Shown here piece by piece: positions 58,471-64,000 of a stretch of 64,000 nucleotides of DNA; positions within the stretch are counted from its first letter, which is position 1; every line of letters begins with the position of its first letter. The DNA comes from Eubacterium sp. An11 (GTDB lineage Bacteria > Bacillota > Clostridia > Lachnospirales > Lachnospiraceae). The notes beneath the pieces were generated by a model. It ran no database searches and was not told the origin of the DNA. It was given only the letters and a program-made list of their open reading frames with translations. The stretch lies in assembly GCF_002161065.1 (NCBI RefSeq), contig NZ_NFLV01000012.1, positions 1-64,000 of the forward strand. The letters run 5' to 3'. Position numbers and translations under genes: made by a program.

Positions 58471-58758
58471 ATGACGATCAACGAAGCGATGAAAAAGTAC
58501 AGACTGCCGAACCCCACAACAACCGAGGATTTGGAGATGCGGTTCTCAGGCATGGACGGCAAAACGCTGAATTTTGGAGACAAGGTTCTTCTTGCCGGAT
58601 ACTACTACAACGGGAGAAACAAGCCCTGCTACTTCGGCGCAGCATACGAGTTCCTTACCGATGATCACACCTGCGAAGGGATGATCGGGCTGAGAGCAGC
58701 CAGCGGGGTTGAGTTCGAGGATGACGGCCACGCCATCGCCTGGGCGATGCAGCAGTAA
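58471..58758 (+). CDS. Hypothetical phage protein
   Basis: 95 aa from ATG 58471, behind CACGGAGGG. Mixed alpha/beta (MTINEAMKKYRLP, then LNFGDKVLLAGYYYNGR and GHAIAWAMQQ). No known motif. Located between the accessory island and the large terminase gene. Function unknown. Confidence 0.55.
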   Translation: MTINEAMKKYRLPNPTTTEDLEMRFSGMDGKTLNFGDKVLLAGYYYNGRNKPCYFGAAYEFLTDDHTCEGMIGLRAASGVEFEDDGHAIAWAMQQ

Positions 58759-58864
58759 AGAAAACCAACAGAGAACGAGCCGCATGGCTCTTTCTCTCGT
58801 ACAGAACCATTTTGAAAGTCGCAGCAATGCGGCTTATTTTTATGCCATTCGGGAGGTGGTGTCT

Positions 58865-60466
58865 ATGCGAAAGCTGAAGAAATACAAGCCCACAAAGTTC
58901 ATGGCGAAGACCTCGCACTACGATAAAGACGCCGCCGATTATGCGGTGATGTTCATCGAGTCTCTCTGTCATACAAAGGGTACCTGGGCGGGAAAGCCCT
59001 TTGAACTGATCGACTGGCAGGAACAGATCATCCGTGACCTGTTCGGCGTGTTAAAGCCTAATGGCTACCGTCAGTTCAATACAGCGTATATCGAGATCCC
59101 CAAGAAACAGGGCAAGTCGGAACTTGCCGCCGCTGTGGCGCTCCTGCTCCTGTGTGGGGACGGCGAGGAACGGGCCGAGGTGTATGGGTGTGCCGCCGAC
59201 CGTAACCAGGCAAAGATTGTGTTTGATGTGGCTGTGGATATGGTGCGGTTCTGCCCAGCGCTTTCCAAGCGGGTAAAGATCCTGGAATCCCAGAAGAAGA
59301 TCACCTATCTGCCCACCAATTCCTCCTATCAGGTGCTGTCGGCAGATGTAGCCAACAAACATGGTTTCAATACACACGGTGTGATTTTTGATGAGCTGCA
59401 TACCCAGCCCAACCGAAAGCTCTTTGACGTCATGCTCCAAGGCTCCGGGGACGCCAGGATGCAGCCGCTGTATTTTCTGATCACCACAGCAGGTAACGAT
59501 ACCAACTCTATCTGTTACGAGGTACACCAGAAAGCTATCGACATAGCGGAAGGCCGGAAGGTTGACCCCACTTTTTACTCTGTCATTTACGGAGCGGCAG
59601 AGGATGAGGATTGGACAGACCCCAAGGTGTGGAAAAAGGCCAATCCCTCCCTCGGTATCACGGTGGGCATCGACAAGGTCAAAGCGGCCTGTGAATCTGC
59701 GAAACAGAACCCCGGTGAGGAGAACGCTTTCCGGCAGCTCCGGCTGAACCAGTGGGTGAAGCAGTCCGTCCGCTGGATGCCGATGGACAAGTGGGACGCC
59801 TGCGCCTTCCCGGTTTCTGAGGACGATCTGGAGGGGCGCGTCTGCTACGGCGGTCTGGATTTGTCCTCCACTACGGACATCACGGCTTTCGTGCTGGTGT
59901 TCCCGCCGCTGGATGAGGAGGATAAATACTACATCCTGCCATACTTTTGGATACCGGAAGAAACTCTCGACCTTCGTGTCCGGCGAGACCATGTCCCCTA
60001 TGATCTGTGGGAGCGCCAAGGGACGCTGATGACTACCGAGGGCAATGTGGTTCATTACGGCTATATCGAGAAATTCATCGAACAGTTGGGCGAGAGGTTC
60101 AATATCCGGGAAATCGCCTTTGACCGCTGGGGCGCTGTGCAGATGGTGCAGAACCTGGAGGGCATGGGCTTTACGGTAGTCCCATTCGGGCAAGGCTTTA
60201 AGGATATGTCCCCGCCGACCAAGGAACTGATGAAGCTGGTGCTGGAGGAGAAAATTGCCCACGGCGGACACCCAGTGCTGCGGTGGATGATGGATAACAT
60301 CTTCATCCGTAGCGACCCGGCAGGCAATATCAAAGCGGACAAGGAAAAATCCACAGAGAAAATTGACGGCGCAATCGCTACCATCATGGGGCTTGACCGT
60401 GCGATCCGATGTGGAAATGATATGGGAGCTTCGGTTTATGACAGCCGGGGCCTTTTGTTTATCTGA
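58865..60466 (+). CDS. terL: Phage terminase large subunit
   Basis: 533 aa from ATG 58865, behind GGGAGGTGGTG. ATPase: Walker A-type PKKQGKSELAAA (about 79-90), Walker B VIFDELHTQ (about 173-181). Nuclease: GLDLSSTTDITAF and later acidic residues (IAFDRWGAVQM, STEKIDGAIATIMG). Cuts and pumps DNA into the HK97-type head. The small subunit gene is 9.5 kb upstream, because the modification and amidoligase island lies between them. Confidence 0.93.
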   Translation: MRKLKKYKPTKFMAKTSHYDKDAADYAVMFIESLCHTKGTWAGKPFELIDWQEQIIRDLFGVLKPNGYRQFNTAYIEIPKKQGKSELAAAVALLLLCGDGEERAEVYGCAADRNQAKIVFDVAVDMVRFCPALSKRVKILESQKKITYLPTNSSYQVLSADVANKHGFNTHGVIFDELHTQPNRKLFDVMLQGSGDARMQPLYFLITTAGNDTNSICYEVHQKAIDIAEGRKVDPTFYSVIYGAAEDEDWTDPKVWKKANPSLGITVGIDKVKAACESAKQNPGEENAFRQLRLNQWVKQSVRWMPMDKWDACAFPVSEDDLEGRVCYGGLDLSSTTDITAFVLVFPPLDEEDKYYILPYFWIPEETLDLRVRRDHVPYDLWERQGTLMTTEGNVVHYGYIEKFIEQLGERFNIREIAFDRWGAVQMVQNLEGMGFTVVPFGQGFKDMSPPTKELMKLVLEEKIAHGGHPVLRWMMDNIFIRSDPAGNIKADKEKSTEKIDGAIATIMGLDRAIRCGNDMGASVYDSRGLLFI

Positions 60467-60483
60467 AAGGACGGTGATTCGAT

Positions 60484-61845
60484 ATGGGTATCTTTTCCGG
60501 GCTTTTCCGTTCCAGGGATAAGCCCCAGAACCGCACTACGGGCAGCGCTTACAGCTTTTTCTTCGGAGGAAGCACTGCGGGCAAGAGGGTGAATGAACGG
60601 TCTGCTATGCAGATGACGGCGGTGTATTCCTGCGTCCGCATCCTGGCAGAAGCAGTGGCAGGTCTTCCTCTGCACCTTTACCACTATAAGGAGGACGGAG
60701 GCAAGGAGAAAGCCATTGACCATCCGTTGTATCTGCTCTTGCATGACGAACCAAACCCGGAGATGAGTTCCTTCGTGTTCCGGGAGACGCTCATGACCCA
60801 TCTTTTGCTGTGGGGCAATGCTTATGCACAGATTATCCGCAACGGAAAAGGTGAAGTGATTGCTCTCTATCCGCTGATGCCGGACCGGATGACGGTGAAT
60901 CGTGACAGCAATGGACAGCTTTATTACGAATACACTGTCAGCATGGATGATGCGCCTACGGTCAAAGGCAGTCTTGTCCGGCTGAATCCTTCCGATGTGC
61001 TGCATATCCCAGGGCTTGGTTTTGACGGGCTGGTGGGGTATTCCCCTATCGCTATGGCAAAGAACGCCATCGGTATGGCGATTGCCTGTGAGGAATATGG
61101 GGCGAAGTTCTTTGCAAACGGTGCAGCCCCTGGCGGTGTCCTGGAGCATCCGGGTACCATCAAAGACCCGCAGCGTGTCCGGGAAAGCTGGCAGTCCACC
61201 TTTGGAGGCAGCGGTAATGCTAATAAGATCGCTGTCTTAGAGGAAGGAATGAAATATACGCCGATTGGCATCTCGCCGGAACAGGCACAGTTTTTGGAAA
61301 CCAGAAAATTTCAAATCAATGAAATTGCTCGAATTTTCCGGGTGCCGCCCCACATGGTGGGCGACCTGGAGAAGTCGAGCTTTTCTAATATTGAGCAGCA
61401 GTCTCTGGAGTTCGTGAAATACACGCTGGAACCCTGGCTGGTGCGATGGGAGCAGTCCATTCAGAGGATACTGCTTTCCCCGGAGGAAAAGAAGAGTTAT
61501 TTTGCCAAGTTCAATGTGGAGGGGCTGCTCCGGGGCGATTATGCCAGCAGGATGACCGGCTACGCTACGGCAAGGCAGAACGGCTGGATGAGCGCCAACG
61601 ACATCCGGGAACTGGAGAACATGGACCGCATCCCTGCCGAGGAAGGCGGAGACTTGTACCTGATCAATGGCAATATGCTCCCGCTTGGAAACGCCGGGGC
61701 TTTTGCAAATACCGAAGTTAGCGATGACGGAAAGGAGGAAAACCCCGATGAAGAAGTTCTGGAAGTGGAAGAACCAGGCGGAAACAGCTCCGGCGGAACG
61801 GACGCTGTTCCTGAACGGCACCATCGCCGAGGAAAGCTGGTTTGA
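60484..61845 (+). CDS. HK97-type portal protein
   Basis: 453 aa. The N-terminal part (AYSFFFGGSTAGKRVNERSAMQMTAVYSCVRILAEAVAGLPLHLY) and the stem helix region (FLETRKFQINEIARIFRVPPHMVGDLEKSSFSNIEQQ) are the classic HK97 portal signatures. Forms the ring through which DNA enters. Its 3' end overlaps the protease gene by 98 bp, an unusually long but common overlap in this phage group. Confidence 0.93.
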   Translation: MGIFSGLFRSRDKPQNRTTGSAYSFFFGGSTAGKRVNERSAMQMTAVYSCVRILAEAVAGLPLHLYHYKEDGGKEKAIDHPLYLLLHDEPNPEMSSFVFRETLMTHLLLWGNAYAQIIRNGKGEVIALYPLMPDRMTVNRDSNGQLYYEYTVSMDDAPTVKGSLVRLNPSDVLHIPGLGFDGLVGYSPIAMAKNAIGMAIACEEYGAKFFANGAAPGGVLEHPGTIKDPQRVRESWQSTFGGSGNANKIAVLEEGMKYTPIGISPEQAQFLETRKFQINEIARIFRVPPHMVGDLEKSSFSNIEQQSLEFVKYTLEPWLVRWEQSIQRILLSPEEKKSYFAKFNVEGLLRGDYASRMTGYATARQNGWMSANDIRELENMDRIPAEEGGDLYLINGNMLPLGNAGAFANTEVSDDGKEENPDEEVLEVEEPGGNSSGGTDAVPERHHRRGKLV

Positions 61846-62482
61846 CGATGACGTCACGCCGCAGCTTTTTAAAGAGGAACTGATGGGCGGAAGCGGAGAC
61901 ATCACGGTCTGGATCAACAGCCCCGGTGGCGACTGCGTAGCGGCTGCCCAGATCTATAACATGCTGATGGACTATCCGCACAATGTCACGGTCAAGATTG
62001 ACGGCATCGCAGCATCCGCTGCAAGCGTGATTGCTATGGCAGGGACCCGTGTGCTGGTATCGCCGGTGTCCATGATGATGATCCACAATCCTATGACCGT
62101 GGCCATGGGTGATACCGCAGAAATGCAGAAAGCCATCGAGATGCTTTCAAGCGTGAAGGATTCCATCATCAACGCCTATGAGATCAAGACCGGGCTGTCC
62201 CGTGCCAAGCTGTCCCACCTCATGGATGCGGAAACCTGGATGGACGCGAACAAGGCGGTGGAGCTTGGCTTTGCCGATGATGTCCTGGCACGGGCGGAGA
62301 TTCCGGAGGACATGGAGCCGCCTGCGGTGTCCATGCTGTATTCCAAAGCAGCTGTGGTCAACTCCCTCGTGGATAAGATCGCAGCCAAGTGCAGGACTAA
62401 CCCTAAGAAAATTGAAGATTCCAAACCCAAGGGCCGCTCCGTAGACAGTCTCTATGAGCGGCTCAATCTTTTGAAAAATTAA
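61748..62482 (+). CDS. ClpP-like head maturation protease
   Basis: 244 aa from ATG 61748, behind AAAGGAGGAAA. ClpP fold: WINSPGGDCVAAAQIYNML, catalytic Ser in GIAASAASVIAMAG, catalytic His in MMMIHNPM, with an Asp further on. It replaces the S78 protease found in other HK97-like phages. It should trim scaffold or capsid N-termini; the capsid protein downstream has a ~100-residue charged N-terminal delta-like region fitting removal. Confidence 0.92.
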   Translation: MKKFWKWKNQAETAPAERTLFLNGTIAEESWFDDDVTPQLFKEELMGGSGDITVWINSPGGDCVAAAQIYNMLMDYPHNVTVKIDGIAASAASVIAMAGTRVLVSPVSMMMIHNPMTVAMGDTAEMQKAIEMLSSVKDSIINAYEIKTGLSRAKLSHLMDAETWMDANKAVELGFADDVLARAEIPEDMEPPAVSMLYSKAAVVNSLVDKIAAKCRTNPKKIEDSKPKGRSVDSLYERLNLLKN

Positions 62483-62495
62483 GGAGGATACCACA

Positions 62496-63704
62496 ATGAC
62501 GATTCTTGAACTGCGCGAGAAGCGCGCCAAAGCCTGGGAAGCTGCAAAAGCATTTCTGGATTCCCATAGAAACGATAAAGGCGTCTTGTCCGCCGAGGAT
62601 GACGCCGCCTACACCCGCATGGAGCAGGAGATCACTGACCTGGGCAAGGAGATCGCCCGTTTGGAACGCCAGGAGGCACTGGATGCAGAACTGAACCGCC
62701 CGGTGAACAAGCCCTTGACGGGTAAGCCTATGAACGGCAAGGAAGATGCCAAGACTGGCCGTGCGGCGGATGAGTACCGTACAAACTTTTGGAACATGAT
62801 GCGTTCCAAAGCACCGATGCCTTCTGTGGTGAATGCGCTGCAGATCGGGACGGATTCCGAGGGAGGTTATCTGGTACCGGATGAATATGAGCGTACTCTG
62901 GTAGAGGCGCTGGAAGAAGAAAACATCTTCCGCCAGCTTGCAAAGGTGATCCAGACCTCCAGCGGCGACCGGAAGATCCCGGTGGTGGCATCTAAGGGAA
63001 CTGCCTCCTGGATCGATGAAGAAGGAGCCTACACGGAAAGCGATGACTCCTTTGCGCAGGTATCCATTGGAGCCTACAAGCTGGGAACGATGATCAAGGT
63101 TTCCGAGGAACTGTTAAATGACAGTGTATTTGACCTGGAGTCCTATATTGCCAGGGAGTTTGCGAGAAGGATCGGAACCAAAGAGGAGGAAGCCTTCTTT
63201 ACCGGGGACGGTACTGGAAAGCCTCTGGGAATCCTGGCTGCCTCTGGCGGTGCGGAAACTGGTGTGACGGCTGCATCCGCTACTGCGGTGACAGCGGATG
63301 AATTGATGGATCTGTTCTATTCTCTGAAATCCCCGTACCGAAAAAATGCGGTGTGGATTTTGAATGACTCCACCATCAAAGCCATCCGTAAGCTGAAGGA
63401 TAATAACGGCCAGTACCTGTGGCAACCGTCCCTGGTAGCCGGTACGCCGGATACGATCCTTGGCCGGCCGGTGAAAACCTCTGCTTATATGCCTGCCATT
63501 GCGGCCGGGGCGAAGACCATCGCTTTTGGTGATTTCTCTTATTACTGGATTGCAGACCGCCAGGGCCGTTCCTTTAAGCGGCTGAACGAGCTGTATGCGG
63601 CAAACGGTCAGGTAGGTTTCCTTGGCTCTCAGAGAGTGGACGGAAAGCTGATCCTTTCTGAAGCCGTGAAGGTACTGGCGCAGAAGGCTGGATCTGCAGG
63701 TTAA
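62496..63704 (+). CDS. HK97-type major capsid protein
   Basis: 402 aa. Residues ~1-100 are a charged helical delta-like domain (ITDLGKEIARLERQEALDAEL). The fold then starts at about 110 (SEGGYLVPDEYERTLVEALEEENIFRQLAKVI) with the P-domain region AYKLGTMIKVSEELLNDSVFDLESYI and FFTGDGTGKPLGIL. ATG 62496 lies behind TTAAGGAGG. Complete and without visible defects. Confidence 0.93.
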   Translation: MTILELREKRAKAWEAAKAFLDSHRNDKGVLSAEDDAAYTRMEQEITDLGKEIARLERQEALDAELNRPVNKPLTGKPMNGKEDAKTGRAADEYRTNFWNMMRSKAPMPSVVNALQIGTDSEGGYLVPDEYERTLVEALEEENIFRQLAKVIQTSSGDRKIPVVASKGTASWIDEEGAYTESDDSFAQVSIGAYKLGTMIKVSEELLNDSVFDLESYIAREFARRIGTKEEEAFFTGDGTGKPLGILAASGGAETGVTAASATAVTADELMDLFYSLKSPYRKNAVWILNDSTIKAIRKLKDNNGQYLWQPSLVAGTPDTILGRPVKTSAYMPAIAAGAKTIAFGDFSYYWIADRQGRSFKRLNELYAANGQVGFLGSQRVDGKLILSEAVKVLAQKAGSAG

Positions 63705-63720
63705 GGACACAGATAGATAT

Positions 63721-63754
63721 GGAAGGGCGTGAAGGATAGAATCTATGCCCTTCC
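63721..63754 (+). terminator. Hairpin after the capsid gene
   Basis: GGAAGGGC (63721-63728) pairs with GCCCTTCC (63747-63754), with an inner ATAGA/TCTAT pair. It has no T-run, so it is probably a partial terminator or RNA-stabilising stem, letting capsid mRNA exceed that of the genes behind it. Confidence 0.6.
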
Positions 63755-63772
63755 TCCCTGTTGGAGGTGAGG

Positions 63773-64000
63773 ATGATGGTGGTAACGCTGGAAGAGATGA
63801 AACAGTATCTTCGGGTTGATTATGAAGATGAAGACCAGTTGATTACGGGTTTTATAGCATCTGCCGAGCAGCTTTGCCGGGATATTCTCCGGGCCGATGA
63901 AACAGCGGATTTGGAAAAGGATGAGACCGTAAAAGTTGCTATCATGTATGCAGCCGCATATTTCTATGAACACCGGGAGGAAGCGGACCATCATGATTTG
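63773..64000 (+). CDS. Head-tail connector protein (gp6-like), cut by window end
   Basis: 76 residues visible. VTLEEMKQYLRVDYEDEDQLITGFIASAEQLC is the usual opening of phage gp6/YqbG-like adaptors that join the portal to the tail. ATG 63773 (or 63776) lies behind TTGGAGGTG. The frame is open at the last base of the window. Confidence 0.85.
   Translation, partial: MMVVTLEEMKQYLRVDYEDEDQLITGFIASAEQLCRDILRADETADLEKDETVKVAIMYAAAYFYEHREEADHHDL

Noticed and set aside
59051-60271. Minus-strand frame of 406 codons inside the large terminase gene
   Set aside because: Shadow of terL, with no independent start signal.
1-64000. CRISPR arrays, rRNA and tRNA genes
   Set aside because: No regularly spaced identical repeats beyond the short ones listed, no cas genes, and no cloverleaf or rRNA text was found on either strand.

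Overview
The window reads as DNA of a gut-type anaerobic Firmicute (Clostridia, most likely Lachnospiraceae). This is inferred from strong AGGAGG ribosome sites, TTG/GTG starts and the gene families present. No 16S rRNA or tRNA is present to confirm it. It is a mosaic of three blocks whose base composition visibly differs: a medium-GC conjugation block, an AT-rich middle and a GC-rich prophage.

1-16,062: the right part of an integrative conjugative element (ICE), all on the + strand and tightly packed. It holds a VirB4-type ATPase, a membrane-anchored wall hydrolase, small accessory proteins, an oriT-like region, a relaxosome set (ribbon-helix-helix protein, coiled-coil protein, MobC-like protein, MOBP-type relaxase), an ArdC-like antirestriction protein, a DUF5688-like protein, a protein with two PcfB-like repeats and a VirD4/PcfC-type coupling protein. 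16,205-18,054 is a junction of a broken IS3-family copy and a decayed IS66-family copy; the IS66 end supplies the stop codon of a shortened padR-like gene.

18,300-29,220: an AT-rich cargo operon (small secreted protein, lipoprotein, two ABC-2-like membrane proteins, ABC ATPase), then an ICE-type control and recombination module: sigma-like factor, HTH_16-type protein, a small DUF6870-like protein and three tandem large serine recombinases behind a clear sigma-A promoter.

29,220-37,400: regulators and transport. It holds a MerR/GyrI-type regulator with a classic 19-bp-spacer promoter, a serine hydrolase, a regulator with two MerR domains, an ABC exporter, a decayed merR, an orphan winged-helix protein, an Xre regulator, a DUF3825 protein and a Com-like zinc finger.

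37,400-64,000: a tailed-phage genome read left to right. A structured leader ending in a strong terminator comes first. Then come the early genes: sigma-like factor, DUF2800 nuclease, a frameshifted DUF2815 gene, DNA polymerase A, VapE helicase, an origin-like repeat cluster, VRR-NUC, SNF2 helicase and an ArpU-like regulator. Packaging starts with HNH, a cos-like GC-rich gap and the small terminase. A DNA-modification and accessory island follows: short SAM synthetase, ParB-methyltransferase, C5-methyltransferase, two homing endonucleases, amidoligase, gamma-glutamylcyclotransferase-like protein and small proteins. It ends with the HK97-type head genes (large terminase, portal, ClpP-like protease, capsid, connector). 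No phage integrase, tail or lysis gene lies inside the window.

The strongest candidates for unusual biology are the phage amidoligase/cyclotransferase cassette with its duplicated C-terminal module and three-copy leader element, the unassigned structured RNA-like leader at about 37.4-37.7 kb, the SAM synthetase plus methyltransferase island, and the secreted-protein/lipoprotein/ABC operon.
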